DNA from: Buddleja alternifolia
Lineage: Eukaryota; Streptophyta; Magnoliopsida; Lamiales; Scrophulariaceae
Length of the DNA: 64,000 nucleotides
Assembly: GCA_019426215.1 (NCBI GenBank)
Contig: CM033400.1
Coordinates: forward strand, 22,862,568-22,926,567
Reading direction: 5' to 3'
Shown: positions 33,821 through 44,256 of the stretch, piece by piece
Layout of the letters: the number at the start of each line of letters is the position of its first letter
Numbering within the stretch: the first letter of the stretch is position 1
Notes under the pieces: generated by a model
What the model was told of the DNA's origin: nothing
What the model saw: only the letters and a program-made list of their open reading frames with translations
Database searches by the model: none
Position numbers and translations under genes: made by a program

Positions 33821-35944
33821 TGTAAGGATCGGTATGCCCCCACAAGCGATGCCGGCGCAACGGAAGAAATAAAGTATATAAAACACATATATATCGGCAT
33901 CCCAAGCTAGGGGGTCAAAGTAATGCACAACAAAAACTAATACGAGTAAATGAGTTTTAAACCGATTACAAGATTTGGGGTTTTATTAAAGTGAGGGTGT
34001 AAAACCACAACACAAGGAAAACCACACCAAAAACTTTGGCTCTCATTTTCGAATCCTCACCTCAACATGGAGGGGTTCGAATCAAACCACCATAAGCTCC
34101 TAAAGAAAGAAGCCTCTACAAGGACACACCTCAAGTAAGTTCATACCTTAAGCAAAAGATTGGCTAGATATATGCTCTAAGGAAATGGAGTCTATGTAGT
34201 GAAAGGTGGAAGACAAGAAGAGTTACTAAAAGAAATATCTATGAAAGATAATCTTTTACAACTAATTTTCAAGAAGAAGTTTTATAGAAGAAAGTCTTCA
34301 AGAATCACAAGAGAAGCTAGAAAAATCTAGAGATGAAGAACTAAGCTCTAAGCTTTTTTTTTCTTTTAAGTTTTCATCAAGTTCTAAATGAGAGCAAGAA
34401 CACCTCCTTTTATAGCCACCAATTTTCGGCCATATGGTGTTAGGTGGAGTAGAAAACTTGTTTTTCTTCACCTACCACCTCATTCTCACCTACCATTCCA
34501 TTCTCAACTACCACCACATGTGTAAGAGAATATTTTTCATTTTCTTCTTCATTTAAAAAATATTACAAGTCAAACTTTGACTAGCTTGGAATTTCAATCT
34601 TGTGACTTCATTTAATTAAGTCCAACTTAATTAAAATGGCTTCCAAGTCTTCCAAGACTTGTTAATTAAATAATCCTCATGATTAATTAATGGTAAAATT
34701 AGTAGCTTAAATAAATTCCCGGATAATAATAATTTCCGTTAATGATTAATCTCCAAGATTAATTAATAGAACAATTATTTTCCCAACCCTACTAATTAAA
34801 ATGTCTTCCACTTAATCAATTAATCTCATTAATCAATTTCACTTTAATCCTAAATCGGATTAATATTCACATAGTAATTGAACTTTCTTGAGTAAGTGTG
34901 TAACCCCATTGTAGGTTCGTTCATGTACTAGTAGTAGGAACACAACCCCGTTGTGCCTTTGCAATTTTCATTGCTAGATTTAATCACTCCAAGTATTTTA
35001 ATCCGACCAAGAATTAATTACCGATTAATTCATGATTCCTACAAATCAAGGTTAGTACTAGCCACGTGCCAAGAAGACCTAGCCATGAACGATTATTAGG
35101 TGACCTTTCCGCATTACGATTTTCGCATAAGTAAAATCCTTCCATCAAATATCCCGATCGAATCTAGGACTTGGATGTCAGTCGAAATCCCAGTAACTCA
35201 ATTCTATGTATATCGATCTAAGTGACATTGACCAATTTATCAATCAAGCGAGGAAACACTGCGCTTCCTTATTGATACTACTCCAGCCGGAGGTTCCCAT
35301 GGTCAATACACTGTGAAGTACATAGGACATCCGCCGATGCTAATGATCAGTGACGGATTCTTTCTTGGCACTCACGCGCCTCCGTACATAACTAGACTGG
35401 ACCCAATATGCCTCATTTTATGACTCACCTGGAATCGTGTGACAAATCTAAGTACAGTGGGCGATGCACGAGACGACCAATGGTGCATCAAGTCATGAGG
35501 ACCAATCTTATGCCTACGTAACCGAGGAGATTCCAAATTCGACATTGACTCCAATATGGAATCTCGGCGGGGTTGTTCAGTTTACTCGATCCCAACGAGA
35601 ACCCACACACATGCACTGATGTACACCGTATCAGTATCCATGGAATATGATACACTCTCCAAGAGTGTGCATTGTACGTGCAAGTCTTTACGAGTCATTG
35701 ATATCCCTATATCAATGATTCTATGACCACAACTTTAGAGACGTATTCCATGACTGGCATCCCCGATACCAAACACATCTCTAAGCTTAAGAGTGATCTA
35801 GGGGACTTTATCTAATTGCATATAATGATAAGATAAAGAAGAATATGCCTTTTATTAAATAACTTGACAAGATACAATATAAGACTGTTTAAAGAGTCAG
35901 CTACTACGGCCAACAAATGGCACGTCGGGCACCTAACTCTTTCA
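33821..35944 (-). repeat. 5' LTR of the 9.9-kb copia element
   Basis: 2124 bp, partner of 26012-28137. TATAAAA (- strand) at 34408-34414 is the promoter core. Differences from the partner are scattered single substitutions plus a TA-repeat length change near the end. Confidence 0.92.
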
Positions 35945-35949
35945 ATATT

Positions 35950-36368
35950 GGTCATGACACGTGCGATATATCCAATGTCTATAAAGGCTATCATGTAATT
36001 TGACTTTTGATTGGTCAATTAGAAGTGCACATGAGCATTATTTGGTCCAAACACTACCCATGAGTCATGTGACATTTGGATTGTGTAATTCACCATGAGT
36101 ATTTAATGTATCAAACTTAACATTGATTGGCGTATGAGCTCATATTATTGGGGCGTACATGAAAGTTGAGGCAATTAACTTGGGTTGCAAATCGAATGTG
36201 TTGAAGAAGGTCAACGCATCTGTGAAAGTATCAAGTCACTTGTGCTCACGTTCTTGGGGCTTTTGATTGGAGTGTGCCTGAATTAAATTGGTGCCTTTAA
36301 TTTTACATGTGTATATATTAAAACTGAATGCTAATATTATACATGTCGTTGTCATTTTTGTAGATAAT
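35950..36368 (+). other. Continuation of the outer copia leader
   Basis: Noncoding, runs straight into the gag stub. The word before the insertion (GTTCGAAATATT) joins GGTCATGACAC across the target duplication. Confidence 0.5.
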
Positions 36369-37165
36369 GAAAATGGCTAAAACTCTATTCTCGACTATCC
36401 TTGAAATCACAAACTAACTGGTCCTAACTTTATCGACTGGATCCGAAACCTTAAGATTAACTTGCAGGCCGAAGGACTTGACTATGTGTTGACTACACCC
36501 ATCAAGCCTGTACCTGAGGCATTGCCGGCTAGAGCTATCCGAGATGCTCATGAGAAGTGGCATAAGGATACCATACTTATGCGGTGCATCACACTGGCAT
36601 CAACGACTAATGAGTTGCAGAGGCAATATAACATTATGAAGCACACATCAACCATCCTTACTGCACTGGAGGAACTATACGGTGTTAGAAGACGTCATGA
36701 CAGATATGCTATCTCTTGAGAGCTATTTAAGGCTCGAATGTCTGAAGTACCCCAATCACTGATCATGTGTTGAGAATAATCACTCTGGTGAACAAACTCA
36801 ATGACATAGAGGTTGCAATCAATGCTAAGTTGGCAGTCGACTTGGTCCTATAGTTGCTCTCTCCATCCAACGATCAGTTTGTAGTGAAATTTAACATGAA
36901 TCAGTTAGAAGCATCATTATTCAAGCTACTGGACATGTACAAGATTGCCGAGGCCACTCTAAAATAGGCCAAACCCATGATCCATCTTGCTTGCTACTAC
37001 TTCATCTTCCCAAACCTTTGCTAAGCACAAGGCTAAAGGAAATTAAGAAGAAGTGTAATAAGCAAGGAGCATAGGTTTCGACCGTGGGCGTGACTTAGAA
37101 GAAAAAGGTCCTAAAGGAAAGTGCTACAACTGTCGTAAGAAAGGTCAATGAGCAAAGTGTTCATC
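36369..37165 (+). pseudogene. Copia gag stub of the outer element
   Basis: Met-Lys-Met-Ala-Lys starts a gag resembling that of the 9.9-kb element (Ala-Lys...Leu-Ser/Phe-Ser-Thr-Ile-Leu). A clean stretch at 36462-36719 covers the Trp-His-Lys-Asp / Met-Arg-Cys-Ile and Leu-Glu-Glu-Leu-Tyr blocks. Stops interrupt it on both sides. The zinc knuckle near 37118-37155 reads Cys-Tyr-Asn-Cys but its His is replaced by Gln and a stop follows. Similarity ends about 37165. Confidence 0.75.
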
Positions 37166-37631
37166 AGTTTTGATGAACTTTCATTTTTAATATCTTGATT
37201 TTAAATAATAAATGATAATATCTTCATCTTTTATTCATTTCAACAGTTTTGAACTTTAAAATCTATGTTGTATTTCAAATAATTAGAGTACAAAGATCTA
37301 TTCCATTTTTAAATGTATTTGAACAAGCTCTATATTTTTGGAAATTGAGCATAAAACTACCATTTGTTTCTCACTTACGGTACATGGGTTGATGGAAGAA
37401 GGTATGTACAAGTCACATGACCGTTAGTTTTAGGTTTTTTTAGGAAAAAAATGTTGGGTTAAGTACACTTTGCCCCTGAGCTTAATCACTTGTAACAAAT
37501 ACTCTCATACACAATTTTTGAAGTCACTTACCCCCAATAACTATAATATAATACACCTATCCTCTTCCATAGTATGTGTAATATTAGAAAAAATATTAAC
37601 CCATCCAAATTATACATGTTTTTATTTCTTC

Positions 37632-38856
37632 TTCAGAAAATTTATTTTTTTACACTTAACCACCTGAAGTCCAAAAACTTGACACTAATGCTATATATTG
37701 AAGGCAAATTGAATTTATTTTCTTCTCCTCTTTTCTCCACCACCACACAACAAATCCGGCAAGCCATCCCACCACCACCACCACCGCAAATGCAACCTAA
37801 TACAAAAAACTCCAAAACACCACCAAGCTCAAACCTCACCCCATCAAACCTGAATCTGGGTGGATCTTGCTGACCAGAGGTGGACAAAGATTAGCAATGA
37901 TGTGACTACGACGGTGGTTAACAGAGGTGGTGGCGAAGTGTGGGTGTGGGCGTGGCGATGTTGTGTCCGGGTGGGAGGCGCAATGGTGTTTGGTGGCAGT
38001 AGGCGACGATGGCCGTGGTCCGAGGATGGTGCTTCTAGTGGTGATTGACGTTAGGTGGCAATGGGCGGTGGTGGTGTGGAGGTGTTTGGTGTTTAGTGAA
38101 AGAATGACTAGGGGTGGGGGTGGGAGCAATGACAGTTGTAGATTATTGGTTGCTTGTGCTAGAGGTGCCGACGGTGGTGGAGAATGAAGAAGAAAAAGAT
38201 ATTTTAAAAATAAATCAAAACAATAAATTAATTCAAAAGTGAGGGGTAATACAGTTTTTTTGACCCTTATATGTGGTAAAAGTTCAAATTTCATGTACTT
38301 TAGGTGATAAAAATCACTACAACAAATATTATTATTAGTGACAAAGTTTGAAATGACAATGTTAAAATTATCACTTATATACATAATTAGTTATAATAAT
38401 TATTGTTTTATCATAAGAAAGTTTTTAGTGACAAGAGTTTCTTTAAAATTGTCATTATTTATAATTAGTGACACATTTATAGTGACAACACAAATAGAGT
38501 GACAAATGTAATTGTTATCACTAAATATTTATCATTAATTGTTAATGGTGACAACAACTTAAATTCATTGTCACTACTTATTAAGAGTGACTGCTTATAT
38601 ACAAATCTTATCACTATTAAACATATAAAATGTATTGTTGTTACATAACAAATTGTTTTGTTACTAAAAAATATAATTAGTGGCAACTTGTCGTAAAACA
38701 TATTGTTGTTACATAACAAATTTTTTTGTCACTAAAAAAATATAATTAGTGACAACTTGTCGCTTGAAATTTGATCACTAATGTCTTATTTTGTAGTGAG
38801 TGTTCATCTCGTGAACTTCAAGTGGTTAAGTGTAGCAAAAAATAATTTCTCTAAAA
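37632..38856. mobile_element. Inverted-repeat element with GC-rich filler
   Basis: TTTACACTTAACCACCTGAA (about 37649) is mirrored near 38820-38850 (TTCAAGTGGTTAAGTGTA), giving inverted ends of about 50 bp. The interior 37760-38190 is unusually GC-rich with CCA/GGT runs, like captured exon-type DNA, and a CACTA-like element sits in the right half. No target duplication was identified, so boundaries are provisional. Confidence 0.4.
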
Positions 38857-39635
38857 AAGGTGTGAACGTACATAATTCGGATGTATACCAAAAGTGATGT
38901 AAATATAGATAGTTACATCAACTTATAAAAAAAAAATAGAATTTTAACTAAAAGTAAGATTTTAAAAATTTTTGATACAAAAAATATACACCTAATTACT
39001 TATGATCATACAAAAAATAAAATTTACTCCTTTAAGGAAAATATATATACGCTTGTCCTACATATAAGTTCATAAAATAGGAGATAGAACATGATTAAGA
39101 ATTGAGGATCCGGTTGCCTATAAAGATCTTTCAACTCCAATCCTCAGTATTGTCTTCTGAGCGCTTGTGATTCAATGAACTATACTCAAGAAACTAGACA
39201 ATTCATTAAAATTTGATGATGATCTCAACTGAGCTTTCTACATTTGTTTGTACGTAAAATCTAAAACACTCAACACACACATATATCGCACGAGATCTTC
39301 CATTGTAAAATGGTATTGGATTTTGTATTGCATATCATGCCTATCCGACAACGACAACATATATAATCCATATTAAAGTCTTATTCAACGAAATAATTTA
39401 TATGTATGTTATTCATATGTGAAGTGCAATAGGAAATTGCAACAACGTTTATATATATATGTACCAGCCAACCAAAGCTGGTTTCCTCTCAGCCATCTAT
39501 CTGGTTTTCCTTTGCTGCTATTTTGCAGTAGATTGCAACAACGTTTATTTATATATATACACCAGCGAACCAAAGCTGGTTTCCTCTTAGCCATCTATCT
39601 GGTTTTCCTTTCCTGCTATTTTGCAGTAGATTGCC
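38055..39635. repeat. Tandem segmental duplication, copy A (1.6 kb)
   Basis: It matches 40036-41631 along its length, about 97% by eye. It contains GC-rich filler, a CACTA-like element, AT-rich DNA, and two roughly 98-bp subunits near 39436-39635 (ACCAGCCAACCAAAGCTGG followed by CATCTATCTGGTTTTCC). The same subunits lie just upstream of the DOG1-like gene in copy B, so copy A carries a duplicate of that gene's upstream region without the gene. Confidence 0.88.
38315..38798. mobile_element. CACTA-like non-autonomous element in copy A, 484 bp
   Basis: Ends CACTACAACAAATATT and TATTTTGTAGTG are inverted and of the CACTA type. The interior has many repeats of AGTGACAA and TTGTCACT in both orientations, as in subterminal transposase-binding arrays. 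The flanking 3 bases do not match clearly, so the target duplication is not confirmed. Confidence 0.6.
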
Positions 39636-40035
39636 ACGGCCACGGGGGAGAATAGCCGCGGCTACAAAAACAGAATGTATTGAAAAAGGGAACAGGTGCA
39701 TAGCCGCGGCTACCAGGTTGACGACGACAGTTTAGCCGCGGCTAAAGGATCAGTAGCCGTGGCTAAAACTGCTGGCAAAAAAAGGGAGTTGTTTTTGGAA
39801 AGTTTGGGGCTCTTCTTTGTGTTCAAGATTTGTTTCCTAGTTTGATACAAACTCCCATTCTTTCTTCGATGACTTAGAACTATAAATTGAGGAACTCCTC
39901 TTGTATTATGTATCACTCTCATATAATCAATAAAACCTCTAGTGTAGACCGTGGACGTAGGCATTCTTGGCCGAACCACGTAAATCTCGTGTCTCTATTT
40001 CTTTTACTTGTTTATGCGCATTGATTCCTAACACA
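39636..40035 (+). repeat. LTR-like fragment at the duplication junction
   Basis: Between the two 1.6-kb copies lies a segment ending GATTCCTAACA with the TAGACCGTGGACGTAGGC and CCGAACCACGTAAATCTCG blocks seen at the 3' side of many copia LTRs. It starts about where copy A ends. Four palindromic 12-mers lie in its left part. No internal region or second LTR is visible. Confidence 0.55.
39653..39765. repeat. Four spaced copies of palindrome TAGCCGCGGCTA
   Basis: Copies at 39653-39664, 39701-39712 and 39733-39744 are exact; 39754-39765 has one change (CCGTGG). Each is self-complementary and contains the SacII site CCGCGG. Confidence 0.85.
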
Positions 40036-41631
40036 ACAATGATGGTGGTGTGGAGGTGTTTGGTGTTTAGTGAAAGAATGACTAGGGGTGGGGGTGGGAG
40101 CAATGACAGTTGTAGATTGTTGGTTGCTTGGGCTAGAGGTGCCGACGGTGGTGGAGAATGAAGAAGAAAAAGGTAGAAAAAAGTAAAAAAATCCAATTTA
40201 TTTTAAAAATAAATCAAAACAATAAATTAATTCAAAAGTGAGGGGTAATACAATTTTTTTGACCCTTATATGTGGTAAAAGTTCGAATTTCATGTACTTT
40301 AGGTGATAAAAATCACTACAACAAATATTAATATTAGTGACAAAATTTGAAATGATAATGTTAAAATTATCACTTATATACATAATTAGTTACAATAATT
40401 ATTGTTTTATCATAAGAAAGTTTTTAATAACAAGAGTTTCTTTAAAATTGTCACTATTTATAATTAGTGATACATTTATAGTGACAACACAAATAGAGTG
40501 ACAAATGTAATTGTTATCACTAAATATTTATCACTAATTGTTCATGGTGACAACAACTTAAATTCGTTGTCACTACTTATTAAGAGTGACTCCTTATATA
40601 CAAATCTTATCACTATTAAACATATAAAATGTATTGTTACATAACAAATTGTTTTGTTACTAAAAAATATAATTAGTGGCAACTTGTCGTAAAACATATT
40701 GTTGTTACATAACAAATTTTTTTGTCACTAAAAAAATATAATTAGTGACAACTTGTCGCTTGAAATTTGATCACTAATGTCTTATTTTGTAGTGAGTGTT
40801 TATCTCGTGAACTTCAAGTGGTTAAGTGTAACAAAAAATAATTTCTCTAAAAAAGTGTGAACGTACATAATTCGGATGTATACCAAAAGTGATGTAAATA
40901 TAGATAGTTTTATCAACTTATAAAAAAAAAAATTGAGTTTTAACTAAAAAGTAAGATTTTAAAAATTTTTGATACAAAAAATATACACCTAATTACTTAT
41001 GATCAGACAAAAAATAATATTTACTCCTTTAAGGAAAACATATATACGTTTGTCCTACATATAAGTTCATAAAATAGGAGATAGAACATGATTTAGAATT
41101 GAGGATCCGGTTGCCTATAAATATCTTTCAACTCCAATCCTCAGTATTGTCTTCTGAGCACTTGTGATTCAATGAACTATACTCAAGAAACTAGACAATT
41201 CATTAAAATTTGATGATGATCTCAACTGAGCTTTTTACATTTGTTTGTACGTAAAATCTAAAACACTCAACACACACATATATCGCACGAGATCTTCCAT
41301 TATAAAATGGTATTGCATTTTGTATTGCATATCATGCCTATCCGACAACGACAACATATATAATCCATATTAAAGTCTTATTTAACGAAATAATTTATAT
41401 GAATGTTAGTCATATGTGAAGTGCAATAGGAGATTATAACAACGTTTATATATATATATATACCAGCCAACCAAAGCTGGTTTCCTCTCAGCCATCTATC
41501 TGGTTTTCCTTTGCTGCTATTTTGCAGTAGATTGCAACAACGTTTATATATATATATATATACACCAGCGAACCAAAGCTGGTTTCTTCTTAGCCATCTA
41601 TCTGGTTTTCCTTTGCTGCTGTTTTGCAGTA
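40036..41631. repeat. Tandem segmental duplication, copy B (1.6 kb)
   Basis: Partner of 38055-39635. It ends at GTTTTGCAGT about 88 bases before the DOG1-like start codon and so includes the gene's proximal upstream region, with two 98-bp subunits that contain TA-rich TATA-like runs at about 41449-41462 and 41547-41562. Confidence 0.88.
40314..40794. mobile_element. CACTA-like non-autonomous element in copy B
   Basis: Copy of 38315-38798 with the same ends (CACTACAACAAATATT...TTTTGTAGTG). Its presence in both copies at the same place shows it inserted before the 1.6-kb duplication. Confidence 0.6.
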
Positions 41632-41718
41632 TAATCTAAGTATCTCCCTCCTATTAAAAATCAGAAAGTACTACTGACACCCAAGTAAGTGCCCGCCAAC
41701 ACCAGTTATACTGCACAC

Positions 41719-43123
41719 ATGGCAGAATCTATGATCAGAAATGACGAACAAGAGCTAGAGATCAGTACTTTTCACAACTTCTTCGATTGCTTTCTCGTCG
41801 AACAAAGCCACCACCTCGAAGAACTCGTCTCAACCGCCAAACGAAGCGAGCAACAGCGCGACAATAGTAGTATAACTCAAAGAGTGCTTGACGATAACCT
41901 CTTGCGTCCAATAATCGGACGAGTAATCCGGCATTACGAAGATTACTACAAGACTAAATCGAGTTTTGCGGACGACTACATTCTATCGATGTTCAATCCA
42001 ACGTGGTGGAGCAGCTTGGAAGCCGCTTTCATGTGGATAGGAGGTTGGCGTCCAAGCATGATCTTCCACTTGCTCCATTCCAAATCAGGTTTACAGCTGG
42101 AGGCCAAACTTGAAGAGGTGATACAAGGACTAAGTACAGGTGACAAAAGTTCAAATAAAGTATGAGCTAATATCGTACAATATCGGCCTATACATATCCG
42201 GATCTGTCCTTGCTGATTCGATAATATGGAACCATGTCTATTATTTTTCGACTTTATATGTATGTCATAGAATATCGTTGATACAATGAAACCCATAAAT
42301 CAGACATCTCGGACGTTTTTTCAATGATGAAGTTTCTACTTCTTTTCTGCAAACATGGTTTATGATATGATGATTTGGTGAACATATTATTATAATATGC
42401 GATGAAGGTTTGTTGTATAATTATTAGTAAACTTTTTGCTTTACAAAATTATGTTAGATAATTGCATTATATTTATATCTATTCATGTCATATGCAATAA
42501 TTATTTTTTATCATGTACCAATAAGTAAAAATTTATGTTGTTTATATCTCCTACTGTTTTACAATTGTTTTTAGAATTTTTTTAGCATTTTATAATATAT
42601 TTGGTTCGCAACGCTCGATAATATTCCTATATGTTGCGATCGATATAAAATAATACCTAACAATTTTGTGATTGATACCACGACTTTGAATTATGCAGGT
42701 GATTTAAGCGATTTGTCACCGAGTCAACTCAGTAAAGTTAATGAGTTGCAGAAGAAGACAATTAGAGAGGAGAAGGAGATAACAGAGAAGCTAGCTAAAC
42801 AGCAGGAGACTGTAGCGGATCCGTCTATGGTGGAGTTATCGCATGCTGTGACGGAGATTATGAGAGAAGGCGATGGAAGGGCGATTGATGATGAAGACGT
42901 GGTTGCGACTTTGGCATCTAAGGAAGAAGCGTTAAGGGAGGTATTGCAGAGAGCAGATGATTTAAGGCTGCAAACGCTTAAAGAGGTGGTTAGTAATATT
43001 TTGAGTCCGATACAGGTTGTGCATTTCTTGATTGCTGCTGCTGAATTGCATTTGAGGCTTCATGAGTGGGGTAAGAAGAGGGATGCCAGCTGGCATACTC
43101 AACTTGGTGGTCATGGCCAGTGA
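41719..43123 (+). CDS. DOG1-family protein, two exons (41719-42139, 42699-43123), 281 aa
   Basis: Exon 1 starts at ATG 41719 and ends at 42139 before GTGACA. Exon 2 starts at 42699 after TTATGCAG. The intron (559 bp, phase 1) has GT...AG ends, and the join gives a Gly codon followed by Asp-Leu-Ser-Asp-Leu-Ser-Pro-Ser-Gln-Leu, a hallmark of the DOG1 family. The N-terminal half has the Phe-Phe-Asp-Cys-Phe and Trp-Trp-Ser-Ser-Leu-Glu...Trp-Ile-Gly-Gly-Trp-Arg-Pro block; the C-terminal half ends with a helical Ser-Pro-Ile-Gln-Val-Val-His-Phe-Leu segment. DOG1 relatives share this domain with TGA bZIP factors but lack the bZIP, as here. DOG1 itself controls seed dormancy; the role of this paralogue is not known from sequence. 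It is the only intact-looking host gene in the window. Confidence 0.9.
42140..42698 (+). other. Intron of the DOG1-like gene
   Basis: 559 bp, AT-rich, GT...AG, no nested element recognised. Confidence 0.85.
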
Positions 43124-43143
43124 CACTGAGATATATGTATGAG

Positions 43144-43187
<44 letters not shown>

Positions 43188-43738
43188 CGGGAGACATGGA
43201 ATATGTAATAGATCGTCCTCTTTATGGTGTCTGTTTTCAGGTTGGTTTTTCTGTTTCAGGCTATATAAATGTTTCTACCTTTGTGTTTCCATTCAATTAT
43301 GTCCAAGATTAGCCAAAAAAAAAAAAAAAAAATTCAAAATACTATGTCCAAAATAGAAAAATATTTATGTATTTTCCTTCATCAAAGTCACATATGATAG
43401 AGCCTGCTGTATCTTTAGTTTCATAGTTTATAAACTTAAAAAATTAGTCACTGCATTTGTTTGTATTGTTTAGTCTCAATTATTAAGAAACGGAGGAAAC
43501 CATTTGTTTGATCACGTGCACGTGCTCAGTAACATAATTAACGGCGTATGCATTATATGTGCGAAATTCCGTTCAACTTTCAATGGTTGCAACCAAAATA
43601 ACAACAAAATGCATCATATGCGACTTGCAAGTTTGAAAATAATGAGACTACAATCACAAGAAAACTCTATCCTATAGAACTAATATTGCAAAGTATTATT
43701 GATGCCTTATAAACATTCTAAATTAGATGCATAATTAA
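43124..43738. other. 3' flank of the DOG1-like gene
   Basis: It contains a TA microsatellite (43151-43182), probable 3' UTR, and an A run at about 43315-43331 where transcript-like sequence ends. No further gene is seen before the copia element at 43739. Confidence 0.6.
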
Positions 43739-44243
43739 TGTTGTAAAATTATTATATTTTACATGTTTAAATAAATATTTCAAAAGTTTAAAATTCAAGT
43801 CATAATATTGTTGTTATGATGGTCAATGTGACAATAATTTTTATGTTACAAAATTGATTCATGGCCATAAAGTTTGAGGATGTTACATCTAAAAATTTAA
43901 TTTTAATTAATTATTTGTGGACTACTACTTTTGTATTGCCTATAAAAAGCCCCCTCTCCTCAACTTTTTAAAAACAACTCTTCAAAAAATTTATTCACCA
44001 CTACCTAAAAATCTCTCTTGTTTTATTCTTGAGTTTTTGGGTAAATATTAGTTGTTTCTGTTAACCTCAATAGTTAGCACAAACTAGTTGAGAAGTGCTT
44101 GTTGAATCCTAGGAGGATAGCCACTTAAAACCTTTGTGCCGAGATTACTATCTCCGAGGGATGGAATTAATCCTTTAGGACAGTGCTAGCTACGCCTCAA
44201 GCAATCCAAATTATTGGTTATATTCTTCAAATTTTTTATAACA
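43739..44243 (+). repeat. 5' LTR of the integrase-less copia element
   Basis: 505 bp, TG...CA, with TATAAAAA at 43941-43948 as likely promoter core and a CT-rich start region. No standard tRNA-iMet primer site follows it. Confidence 0.92.
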
Positions 44244-44256
44244 ATCTAAAGGATTA

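Larger units (their letters stand above)
26012..35944 (-). mobile_element. Complete Ty1/copia retrotransposon, 9.9 kb
   Basis: Long LTRs at 26012-28137 and 33821-35944 are about 98% identical by eye. A perfect 5-bp duplication ATATT flanks it (26007-26011 and 35945-35949). Read on the - strand: 5' LTR (right copy), primer site complementary to tRNA-iMet, 1.8-kb leader, one gag-pol frame (32033 to 28152), polypurine tract, 3' LTR. It is a fairly recent insertion into the leader of the outer copia element. The coding frame has five premature stops and no frameshift. Confidence 0.93.
19636..37165 (+). mobile_element. Old outer copia element containing nested insertions
   Basis: The parts are an LTR-like region (19636 to about 24512), a long leader (24513-26011, resuming at 35950-36368) and a gag stub (36369 to about 37165), all + strand. 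Removing the nested solo LTR, MITE and full copia element leaves an LTR of about 2.25 kb and a leader of about 1.9 kb. Those sizes match the inserted - strand copia (LTR 2.1 kb, leader 1.8 kb). The LTR shares landmarks with the other two long LTRs, for example ACTGAACA followed by AGATTCCAT. Pol and the 3' LTR are missing. This reconstruction is an inference from order, size and sequence similarity. Confidence 0.65.

Noticed and set aside
37836..38384. 182-codon ORF on the - strand and overlapping + strand ORFs
   Set aside because: Pro/Ser/Thr and Gly/Trp-rich translations of GC-rich filler, with several overlapping frames; no homologous feature recognised. Kept only as possible captured DNA.
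39653..39765. CRISPR-like spaced repeat
   Set aside because: The 12-bp palindromes have irregular spacing (48, 32 and 21 bases) and lie in plant DNA; not a CRISPR array.
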